Both the position numbers and the translations under genes were made by a program. Below the pieces are notes generated by a model. The model had not been told where the DNA came from. It saw nothing but the letters and a program-made list of their open reading frames with translations, and did not search any database. From 2-02-FULL-43-11-A sp964477065 (GTDB lineage: Bacteria > Patescibacteriota > Microgenomatia > UBA1406 > HO2-37-13b): 16,789 nt of DNA. How positions within the stretch are numbered: position 1 is the stretch's first letter; the number at the start of each line of letters is the position of its first letter. Location: positions 1-16,789 of the forward strand of contig CAYZCU010000021.1 of NCBI GenBank assembly GCA_964477065.1, written 5' to 3'. This document shows positions 5,825-11,898 of this stretch, one piece after another.

Positions 5825-6829
5825 CTACCGTATAGCGTCTTTATAGCTATCGAGATTCTCAATTGCCATCCCAGCCCCTCGTATCACACAAAACAGTGGT
5901 TCTTCTGCTGTAAAGGCGGCGACACCTGTATGTCGGCTCAGATAGACATCGAGATTGCCTAACTGCCCCGTTCCACCTGATATGACAATACCTCGATCCA
6001 CAATATCTGAGGAAAGCTCAGGTGGCGTCTCGGATAAAACATCCTTCACCCCCTCTAAAATGACCTTGAGTGGCTTTTGAAGAGCCTCAGATACAGCGTG
6101 CTCAGTGACTTGGATGATTTTGGGGAGTCCCGACTGAAAATCTCGACCTTTTACCTCAATAGACTTGTCTTGGGACGCAGATTCAAGATCCGCATTGCCG
6201 ATCTTAATCTTCACATCCTCTGCAGTGCGCTCACCGATGATCAGGTTGTACTTCTTACGCATATATTCAATAATCGCTTCATCAAGCCGTGTACCTGCGC
6301 CACGTACACTTTTGTATACCACAAGCTGTCCCATGGAGATCACGGCTATCTCAGCCGTCCCACCGCCAATGTTGACGATCATATGCCCAGATGACTGCGC
6401 AATGGGGATTCTCGCGCCGATAGCGGCAGCCAGGGGCTCTTCAATCAAGTAGACATCTGTCGCCCCTGCGCTCTTACATGCTGAGACAACCGCGCGCTTT
6501 TCTACCTGCGTTGATCCACCAGGCACGGATATCATCAAATCTGTTCGGAAAGTAAATGACTTGATCGCTTTTTTCAAAAAATATGACACCATAGCCTCAG
6601 TGATGGTATAGTCTGCGATGACACCATCCTTCAAGGGGCGCGAAGCTATGATCGACCCAGGGGTGCGTCCAAGCATCTGACGAGCATCATCGCCTACAGC
6701 CAGAATATGCCGGTTTTCCACCGAATAGGCTACAACTGTCGGCTCATTGAGCACAATGCCTTCACCTGCTATATAAACAAGTGTATTTGCTGTTCCAAGA
6801 TCAATGGCGACACGCTTGCGAAAAGACAT
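5825..6829 (-). CDS. mreB: rod-shape actin homologue MreB
   Basis: This 334-residue protein is the normal MreB length. It has the actin-fold motifs: phosphate 1 loop AIDLGTANTLVY, the conserved ASRPLKDGVIADY block, VPGGSTQVEKRA, EEPLAAAIGA, phosphate 2 NIGGGTAEIAV and the adenosine motif VISGGTGQLGN. MreB polymerises under the membrane, binds ATP and guides cell-wall synthesis. The start at 6829 (MSFRK) is preferred because a -35/-10 pair lies 8 bases before it; an in-frame ATG at 6841 would add four residues but overlaps that -10 box. No mreC or mreD follows. It is divergent from the PEGA/sortase pair. Confidence 0.93.
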   Translation of the reverse strand: MSFRKRVAIDLGTANTLVYIAGEGIVLNEPTVVAYSVENRHILAVGDDARQMLGRTPGSIIASRPLKDGVIADYTITEAMVSYFLKKAIKSFTFRTDLMISVPGGSTQVEKRAVVSACKSAGATDVYLIEEPLAAAIGARIPIAQSSGHMIVNIGGGTAEIAVISMGQLVVYKSVRGAGTRLDEAIIEYMRKKYNLIIGERTAEDVKIKIGNADLESASQDKSIEVKGRDFQSGLPKIIQVTEHAVSEALQKPLKVILEGVKDVLSETPPELSSDIVDRGIVISGGTGQLGNLDVYLSRHTGVAAFTAEEPLFCVIRGAGMAIENLDSYKDAIR

Positions 6830-6837
6830 AGTATGAT

Positions 6838-6866
6838 ACATTAAAATAGTGTTTAGATATGGTCAA
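6838..6866 (-). promoter_or_regulatory. mreB promoter, leaderless
   Basis: The minus strand reads TTGACC (plus 6861-6866), a 17-base spacer, TAATGT (plus 6838-6843), then 8 bases to the ATG at 6829. The -35 box is one arm of the palindrome at 6861-6873. Confidence 0.6.
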
Positions 6867-6873
6867 ATTGACC
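6861..6873. promoter_or_regulatory. 13-bp palindrome, possible operator
   Basis: GGTCAA-A-TTGACC is a perfect inverted repeat in the divergent promoter region between mreB and the PEGA gene. It covers the mreB -35 box and presents a second TTGACC facing the PEGA gene. A dimeric repressor could bind here, but the symmetry might only reflect two outward -35 boxes. Confidence 0.4.
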
Positions 6874-6916
6874 GCTTCGTATCATTATCATATCACATTT
6901 TGAAATCGTCATAGTG

Positions 6917-6922
6917 TATACT
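6917..6922 (+). promoter_or_regulatory. -10 box for the PEGA-domain gene
   Basis: TATACT lies 6 bases before the ATG at 6929, so the predicted start site is the A of the start codon. It favours the start at 6929 over an in-frame GTG at 6914, which would lie upstream of the box. Confidence 0.6.
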
Positions 6923-6928
6923 AATGCT

Positions 6929-8182
6929 ATGAAATTTCTCTTACGCAAATTGATTCTCGGCGCTTTGCTGGTAGTCGTTTTGAGTGCACTGGTTGCCATC
7001 GCACGTGGGTATCGCTTCAACCCATCAGACAAGAAAGTCACCTCAACAGGAATCCTTGTTGCCTCATCGAATCCTGATGGCGCAAAAATTTTCATCAATG
7101 GTGAAATGCGAGGCGCGACAAACTCTAACATCGTTCTCAATCCCGGATCATATAGTGTTGAGATCAAAAAAGATGGCTTTACCCCCTGGAAGCGCCAGCT
7201 GACGATCAAAGGTGAGCTCGTCGTGCAGGCTGATGCCCTTCTCTTTCCACAAAATCCCACACTCTCCCCCCTCACCTCCCTGGGCGTCGTCAAGGCATTT
7301 GCCTCACTCTCAGGAGATAAGATTATAATCATTTCTGATGAAGGTGATGTTGAGAAAGATGGCCTGTACCTTTTGGAAAACGTACGTAACCCGATCACCC
7401 GTATTAACCCTTTGAGTCTCGTTATTCTCAAATCTGCCTTCTCCCAAGAGCCAAGCTCATTTGACTTTACCCAAACAACCGTCGAGTTCTCACCAGATGA
7501 GAAACAGATACTTGTCACCACATACACAACTCTCACGTCTGACACAAAAAACGCAAAGAAAAGCACGGCTCTGAGCTCAATATATCTGCTTGATTCCAAT
7601 TCGTTATCTGAAAAGCCACTCGATGTCACCTCATCCGTAGACTCTGTGCGCACCGCCTGGGCAGACGAAAAGGAAGCTCTTCGCTTGAAGTCCTTTAAGG
7701 CATTCAAAAAGCCATTTGGCAAAGTCGCGCTCACTGCATTTGATGTCATCGCATTCTCACCAGATGAGAATCGTATCCTCTATACCGCTTCACAAAGCGC
7801 GACCATTCCTCAAATCATTAAACCCGCTCTGATTTCACCAAATCAGACACCAGAGATCCGCACAATTGAGCCTGGTAATGTCTATGTCTATGATGCTGAG
7901 GAAGATCGTAACTACCTTCTGATGACAGGCAAACCAGACGCCACGTCTGCTGACTACGCATCCCAGCTATTGTGGTATCCAACATCGAGCCACTTGATAT
8001 ACAAAGATACAGATAAGATCGTTGCGATGGATTATGATGGTACGAATCGTCGCACCGTATACTCAGGACCATTCGATAGTTCATTCCTTGCCACATCCAA
8101 AGATGGTCGGCTGTTCATCCTGACAAATTTCAACTCGCAATCAGGCGCGCTCATGGATTTGTATAGTGTCGGATTGAAATAA
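6929..8182 (+). CDS. PEGA-domain membrane-anchored protein with beta-propeller-like region
   Basis: This 417-residue protein has an N-terminal membrane helix at about 8-25 (anchor or uncleaved signal), then a PEGA domain at about 41-104 (SSNPDGAKIFINGE and a GxYxVxIKKDGFTPW segment). The rest is rich in beta structure, with two FSPDE motifs (187-191, 276-280) like those of TolB/WD40-type propellers. Such proteins sit outside the membrane and are thought to bind cell-wall or surface sugars; no catalytic site is seen. It is followed after 6 bases by a sortase gene, so the two are one unit, and it is divergent from mreB. The start is chosen because of the TATACT box. Confidence 0.82.
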   Translation: MKFLLRKLILGALLVVVLSALVAIARGYRFNPSDKKVTSTGILVASSNPDGAKIFINGEMRGATNSNIVLNPGSYSVEIKKDGFTPWKRQLTIKGELVVQADALLFPQNPTLSPLTSLGVVKAFASLSGDKIIIISDEGDVEKDGLYLLENVRNPITRINPLSLVILKSAFSQEPSSFDFTQTTVEFSPDEKQILVTTYTTLTSDTKNAKKSTALSSIYLLDSNSLSEKPLDVTSSVDSVRTAWADEKEALRLKSFKAFKKPFGKVALTAFDVIAFSPDENRILYTASQSATIPQIIKPALISPNQTPEIRTIEPGNVYVYDAEEDRNYLLMTGKPDATSADYASQLLWYPTSSHLIYKDTDKIVAMDYDGTNRRTVYSGPFDSSFLATSKDGRLFILTNFNSQSGALMDLYSVGLK

Positions 8183-8188
8183 GCGACC

Positions 8189-8893
8189 ATGTACCGATAT
8201 CATCCTCATCATACCCGCCGGGAATATCTTCGCATTTTCACCGTTCGCGTACTCGGAAATTTTTTAATCCTCTTCTCCCTCTATATGATTGCGTGGGTTT
8301 TTTACCGACCTATTCTGGAGGAGGTAAAGTATGCCTATAATCACGTCCTTGGGAATACGTATGAGGTGGCAGAGGATACGACGCGCCCTGCTGTCCCCAC
8401 AACGGGTCCACGACTCAGTGATATCCTTGCAGGTCGGCATGTGCAACCGCTGATACCTGTTGATCCCCAGTACTCTATTTTGATCCCAAAGCTCGGGGCA
8501 AATGCGCAGATCATCCCTGGAATCAATGCTGCCAACGAGCGTGAGTATCTGGATGCACTCAAGCGCGGTGTCGCACAAGCGTCTGGCTCTGGCAACCCAG
8601 GTGAAGGGCACCATATCTATCTATTTGCCCATTCAACAAACACCTTTTCAAATGTGAGTCGCTATAATGCGCTTTTTTATCTGTTGTATAAACTTGAACC
8701 AGGTGATGAAATTAATCTATACTACCAAGGTGTCCGCCACAAATATCTCGTCACTGGGCAGACAATCGTTGATCCAACTGAAGTGTCCTACCTCACTCGT
8801 ACGACAGATGTCGAGACACTCACGTTGCAAACCTGCTGGCCTCCAGGAACGACTCTCCAGCGCATGCTTGTCTTTGCAGATCCGGTGAAGTAG
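8189..8893 (+). CDS. sortase family transpeptidase
   Basis: This 234-residue protein has an N-terminal membrane helix at about 21-39 and a C-terminal sortase domain at about 93-231. The catalytic triad is visible: H148 in LFAHSTN, C216 in LTLQTCWPPGT and R225 in LQRMLVF. Sortases cut a sorting signal in surface proteins and join them to the wall or to each other. No LPxTG-like protein is seen in this window, so the substrates lie elsewhere or use another motif. It is co-directional with the PEGA gene, 6 bases after its stop, with no Shine-Dalgarno. Its stop codon is the first three bases of the long hairpin at 8891-9013. Confidence 0.9.
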   Translation: MYRYHPHHTRREYLRIFTVRVLGNFLILFSLYMIAWVFYRPILEEVKYAYNHVLGNTYEVAEDTTRPAVPTTGPRLSDILAGRHVQPLIPVDPQYSILIPKLGANAQIIPGINAANEREYLDALKRGVAQASGSGNPGEGHHIYLFAHSTNTFSNVSRYNALFYLLYKLEPGDEINLYYQGVRHKYLVTGQTIVDPTEVSYLTRTTDVETLTLQTCWPPGTTLQRMLVFADPVK

Positions 8894-8940
8894 TGATCTG
8901 GTGATCTGGTGATCTGGTGATCTGGTGATCTGGTGATCTG
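8891..8940 (+). repeat. octamer tandem repeat (GTGATCTG)6, 5' arm of long hairpin
   Basis: Six identical head-to-tail copies of GTGATCTG follow the TA of the sortase stop codon directly (8893-8940). This array forms the 5' arm of a hairpin with the degenerate octamer array at 8964-9013. Confidence 0.95.
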
Positions 8941-8954
8941 AAAATTGTAGCCCC

Positions 8955-9014
8955 CTAGATTCCTAGGTTACTAGATCTCTAGATCGCTAGGTTTCTAGAT
9001 TTCTAGGTCACTAC
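8955..9014 (+). repeat. degenerate octamer array CTAGRTYN, 3' arm of long hairpin
   Basis: Seven octamers of the form CTAG(A/G)T(T/C)N plus a final CTAC run at strict 8-base spacing (CTAGATTC, CTAGGTTA, CTAGATCT, CTAGATCG, CTAGGTTT, CTAGATTT, CTAGGTCA). Pairing 8891 with 9013 and moving inward in strict register to 8940 with 8964 gives 50 oppositions. Only three are non-pairing (T-T at 8902/9002, 8910/8994 and 8926/8978); the rest are Watson-Crick or G.U. The loop is about 14-23 bases. There is no T-run after it, so it is not a classical terminator. Confidence 0.9.
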
Positions 9015-9018
9015 ATGC

Positions 9019-9024
9019 TATACT
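9019..9024 (+). promoter_or_regulatory. extended -10 box for the 9034 gene
   Basis: TGC-TATACT (TG at 9016-9017) is an extended -10 element 9 bases before the ATG at 9034. It starts six bases after the long hairpin, so the downstream gene has its own promoter. Confidence 0.6.
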
Positions 9025-9033
9025 ATAAGCCCT

Positions 9034-9315
9034 ATGCCAGTAAGTATTAATGAATTCCCATCGTTTGCGCCACGGCCACGACCTCAACGGCTCACGCTTG
9101 GAGAAAATTATTACCTACCCGATCATGATGAAGTACACTTTGATTGGGATTATAGACAAATAAAAACAGGAAACATGTGTGCTCGTGGGCTTGGAAAAGT
9201 AACCCAAAATTATCAACACGGAACACGTGCTTTGCTTGAATGTATGCACTGTGATCACCGTCAGGTGGTCTTCGTCGGCCCTGACGGCGAAATCGTCTAT
9301 CCAGCCCCTCGCTAG
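9034..9315 (+). CDS. small hypothetical protein with CxxC motif
   Basis: This 93-residue soluble protein is of unknown family. The N-terminus is proline- and arginine-rich (to about 20), the middle is acidic and aromatic (LPDHDEVHFDWDYRQI), and the C-terminal half has C49, then C70-M-H-C73 followed by H75 in an ECMHCDHRQVVFVGPDG segment, which could bind a metal as half of a zinc ribbon. It has its own extended -10 box and a very short or absent leader. Its stop TAG overlaps the stop of the convergent synthase gene within the four bases CTAG. Confidence 0.65.
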   Translation: MPVSINEFPSFAPRPRPQRLTLGENYYLPDHDEVHFDWDYRQIKTGNMCARGLGKVTQNYQHGTRALLECMHCDHRQVVFVGPDGEIVYPAPR

Positions 9316-10442
9316 ACAACCCCATTTGCCTTCAAAACGCCCACCAACACTCTGACCCCCTTCTCGAGATCTGCTTGTGTATGGACAGCTGATGGCTGGA
9401 TTCGCAATCGTGCCATGCCTTGTGGCACCATGGGAAAGACAATCGGCGTCGCCATCACCCCTTGCTCCATTGCTTCCTGAGCACATTTTTTTGCCAAGGC
9501 TTCATCACCAATCATCAGAGGAATAATAGGCGTCTGGGAGTGGCCAATATCGCATCCAGCCTGCACAAACGCTTCCTTCAAAAATGTCGTGTTCGACCAA
9601 AGTGCTTTCACACGCTCATCTGAGGCCATGAGAATCTTCACTGCCTCAATCAAACCAGCAGTATCGGGTATGGAGAGTGCATTTGTAAATAAGAACTGCC
9701 TTCCCGATGTACGAATTTTGCCAATGCGCTCCTTTGATCCGCAGATAAATCCCCCCATGACGCCGAAAGCCTTTGAAAGTGTTCCAATTTCTATATCAAC
9801 TTTGCCGTGAAGGCCCATATGGTCAACAACTCCGCGTCCACTTTTTCCCAGAACACCCTCACCATGTGCATCATCAACCATCAACACACCACCACACGCT
9901 TCAACGATTTCAACAAGCTCAGCCAACGGCGCGATATCCCCATCCATGGAAAACACGCCATCTGTGATAAAGAGGATGGTTTTGCCCTTTCCAGCCTCAC
10001 TAATCGCTGGAAGCTGACGGCGCAGATCAGCCATATCGGCATGCTTGTAAATAAACTTCGTCTGCACGCCACTGAGCCGGACCGCATCGATGATCGACGC
10101 GTGGTTCAGCTCATCGGAGACGACCACATCATCCTTGCCGACCGTGGTTGTGATGGCTGCCATGTTGGCAAGATATCCTCCGGTGAGGACAACCGCATCT
10201 TCTGTGCCCTTGAATTCCGCCAAAAGCCGTTCGAGTTCGACATGCAGTTCATTTGTCCCAACAAGCGCACGAACTGAGGCTGTGCCGACGCCGTATTTTT
10301 GTATCGCTTCGATTGATGCCTTTTTGAGACGCTCATCACCTGCAAATCCGAGATAATTATTTGAACAAAGATTGAGGTATGTCTTACCGGAGATAGTCAA
10401 GTATGCGCCTTGAGTTGATTGAATGATGTCTGTGAATGCCAT
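9312..10442 (-). CDS. alpha-oxoamine synthase (glycine C-acetyltransferase / KAPA synthase type)
   Basis: This 376-residue PLP enzyme of the AOS family joins an amino acid to an acyl-CoA with loss of CO2 or formation of 2-amino-3-ketobutyrate. Motifs: LCSNNYLGF near the N-terminus (25-33), GTASVRALVGTNELH (53-67), the cofactor-binding DDAHGEGVLG (190-199), and the PLP lysine K224 in GTLSKAFG. It lacks about 20 N-terminal residues relative to E. coli Kbl but the core is complete. No biotin or threonine-degradation genes are nearby, so Kbl and BioF cannot be separated. It lies 72 bases after ndk on the same strand, with a hairpin between them. Confidence 0.87.
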   Translation of the reverse strand: MAFTDIIQSTQGAYLTISGKTYLNLCSNNYLGFAGDERLKKASIEAIQKYGVGTASVRALVGTNELHVELERLLAEFKGTEDAVVLTGGYLANMAAITTTVGKDDVVVSDELNHASIIDAVRLSGVQTKFIYKHADMADLRRQLPAISEAGKGKTILFITDGVFSMDGDIAPLAELVEIVEACGGVLMVDDAHGEGVLGKSGRGVVDHMGLHGKVDIEIGTLSKAFGVMGGFICGSKERIGKIRTSGRQFLFTNALSIPDTAGLIEAVKILMASDERVKALWSNTTFLKEAFVQAGCDIGHSQTPIIPLMIGDEALAKKCAQEAMEQGVMATPIVFPMVPQGMARLRIQPSAVHTQADLEKGVRVLVGVLKANGVV

Positions 10443-10456
10443 GCTGTTATTTCACC

Positions 10457-10483
10457 ATGAGGTGGCCATTTTGACCACCTCAT
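10457..10483. promoter_or_regulatory. 9-bp-arm inverted repeat upstream of the synthase gene
   Basis: ATGAGGTGG (10457-10465) and CCACCTCAT (10475-10483) are perfect complements around a 9-base loop. The repeat lies between ndk and the synthase gene, 14 bases before the synthase ATG. No T-run follows on either strand, so an operator, attenuator or mRNA-processing hairpin is more likely than a terminator. Confidence 0.6.
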
Positions 10484-10514
10484 AGTACCTTATTAATGTA
10501 TCAAAAGCTATCAA

Positions 10515-11099
10515 TTAACCCATCATCGCGTATTCTTCAGCGCGCTTGTATGAGACAATTTCATCTTTCTTAAACCATAAATTCACCTCAAACTCAGCTT
10601 CTTCACGATTACCAGATGCATGGATCAAGTTACGAATTGGTCGCTTCTTTGCATTTGCCAAAGCAGATGAATCAAAGGAATAATCACCGCGGATCGTCCC
10701 TGGTAACGCCTTCAGCGGAAGCGTGTGACCCGTGATTTGTCGCACAAGCTCAACTGAGTGTGGACCTTCCAGCACGAATGCAAACACAGGCCCTTCAGTG
10801 ATGTACTCATGAAGCCATACACGAACCTTATCCCCGATTTCCTTTGGATCAGCAGTTCCCATTTCTTTGATAGGATCAAGGCCTTCATCAGCATAGTTTT
10901 CAAGTGATTTATTACCAATCGCTACCCAAAGCTCATCACGATCTGCAGGATAGTGTTTTTCAGCTAAATCCTTTGTCACCTGCATCATTTTTGCAGCGAC
11001 AATTTTCAATCCCACACGCTCGAATCGAGCGACAATCTGTCCTGTCAAGCCCCGAACTATGCCATCTGGCTTGATGACGACGAGTGTTTGTTCAATCAT
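10515..11099 (-). CDS. ndk: nucleoside diphosphate kinase, extended form
   Basis: This 194-residue protein equalises nucleoside di- and triphosphate pools through a phosphohistidine. The N-terminal signature MIEQTLVVIKPDGIVRG and the active-site H160 in RNLIHASGN are present, as are the EGPVFAFVLEG and GTIRGDY motifs. Typical enzymes have about 140-150 residues. The extra length is mainly an acidic insertion at about 52-98 between the HYPA and ITEGP segments, plus a few residues before the active-site His. The start at 11099 matches the family. An in-frame TTG at 11141, five bases after a strong AGGAGG on the minus strand, would add 14 residues and could be the true start. Confidence 0.92.
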   Translation of the reverse strand: MIEQTLVVIKPDGIVRGLTGQIVARFERVGLKIVAAKMMQVTKDLAEKHYPADRDELWVAIGNKSLENYADEGLDPIKEMGTADPKEIGDKVRVWLHEYITEGPVFAFVLEGPHSVELVRQITGHTLPLKALPGTIRGDYSFDSSALANAKKRPIRNLIHASGNREEAEFEVNLWFKKDEIVSYKRAEEYAMMG

Positions 11100-11161
11100 A
11101 TGAATATCTAAAATGAATAATCTGTGTGAGTATTGTAACAAAATTGCCTCCTAAAAAGGTA

Positions 11162-11190
11162 TTGAAAATATTCTGATTTTCTGATAATAT
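11162..11190 (+). promoter_or_regulatory. vapBC promoter, leaderless
   Basis: TTGAAA (11162-11167), a 17-base spacer, TAATAT (11185-11190), then 6 bases to the ATG at 11197. This is the clearest complete promoter on the plus strand, with the predicted start at the first codon. An overlapping GATAAT (11183-11188) is an alternative -10. Confidence 0.65.
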
Positions 11191-11196
11191 GATTAT

Positions 11197-11457
11197 ATGA
11201 AATCAACAAGCATTATTCGCGATCGAGGCCAGCTGACAATCCCTGATACGATTCGTGACTCACTTACATGGCTGTATCCTCTTTCTGCAGTCGACATTAC
11301 TATCTGTGATGAAAATACAGTTATGGTATCCCCACATGCGTACAATAAACAGCTCACCTGGAGTGAATGTATTCAAAAAATTGAACTTGCACAAACATTT
11401 CCTTCTGACTCAAAAACTACTTCTGACGCTATTATCAGTGCAGACCGCCAACGATAA
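11197..11457 (+). CDS. vapB: AbrB/VapB-family antitoxin
   Basis: This 86-residue protein has the AbrB/MazE-like swapped-hairpin motif at 5-20 (IIRDRGQLTIPDTIRD), which forms the DNA-binding dimer in VapB-type antitoxins. The polar C-terminal part (about 50-86) would bind and block the toxin. The stop TAA shares its last A with the ATG of the next gene (TAATG), the tight coupling typical of toxin-antitoxin pairs. Autoregulation of the promoter just upstream is expected from the family, but no clear operator palindrome is visible. Confidence 0.82.
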   Translation: MKSTSIIRDRGQLTIPDTIRDSLTWLYPLSAVDITICDENTVMVSPHAYNKQLTWSECIQKIELAQTFPSDSKTTSDAIISADRQR

Positions 11458-11873
11458 TGGCCAAAGGCACGACCATACTCGTCCTTGATAGCTCTGTTAT
11501 TGCGAAATGGTTTATTGATGAGGAAAAATCTCAACAGGCTCGCAAAATTTACAATGAAGCTCAAAAAACAGGAACCACAATCTATGCACCTTCATTAGCG
11601 CACTATGAAATTGGAAATGTCCTGCTCAAGAAAAAGATGTCTGCTATTCATGCCCATTTTATACTTCAAACACTTACTGAATCGCCGATCATATGGATTG
11701 ATATGACAATGCAGATCACAAAAAGAACCTACGATATTGCTCAAATGTATGAGATGACCTATTACGATGCTGTATTTATCGCGTGTGCTGAGTCAGTCGG
11801 TGGTAAGCTCGTTACCGCAAACATCAAGCATCAAGGGAAATATTCAGGCAAAGCCACCATCCAGGCGCTGTAG
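11457..11873 (+). CDS. vapC: PIN-domain toxin, VapC family
   Basis: This 138-residue PIN nuclease is the usual VapC length. VapC toxins cut RNA (often tRNA or rRNA) with a Mg-binding acidic cluster. Seen here: D11 in VLDSSVIAKWF, E51 in HYEIGNVL and D104 in TYYDAVFIACAE. The fourth position, usually Asp in an LVTAD motif, is Asn here (N122 in KLVTANIKHQ). This may lower activity, although several active PIN proteins tolerate change at this site. It is translationally coupled to the antitoxin and convergent with the prepilin peptidase gene, 25 bases apart. Confidence 0.85.
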   Translation: MAKGTTILVLDSSVIAKWFIDEEKSQQARKIYNEAQKTGTTIYAPSLAHYEIGNVLLKKKMSAIHAHFILQTLTESPIIWIDMTMQITKRTYDIAQMYEMTYYDAVFIACAESVGGKLVTANIKHQGKYSGKATIQAL

Positions 11874-11898
11874 ATCTCAAATGCGGTGGGTAGAAAGT

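Noticed and set aside
6853..7749. Long minus-strand frame (298 codons) opposite the PEGA gene
   Set aside because: It is antisense to a clear PEGA-domain gene with a good promoter, has no recognisable motif, and covers the divergent promoter region.
8264..8614. Minus-strand frame opposite the sortase gene
   Set aside because: The sortase has a full His-Cys-Arg triad in the plus frame; the opposite frame has no start signal or motif.
8891..9013. Simple intrinsic terminator of the PEGA-sortase unit
   Set aside because: The stem is far longer than a terminator and no T-run follows; a promoter for the next gene begins within a few bases.
9807..10277. Plus-strand 156-codon frame inside the alpha-oxoamine synthase gene
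   Set aside because: It is a shadow of a well-conserved gene on the other strand; its composition (many His, Thr, Asn) reflects the complementary codons.
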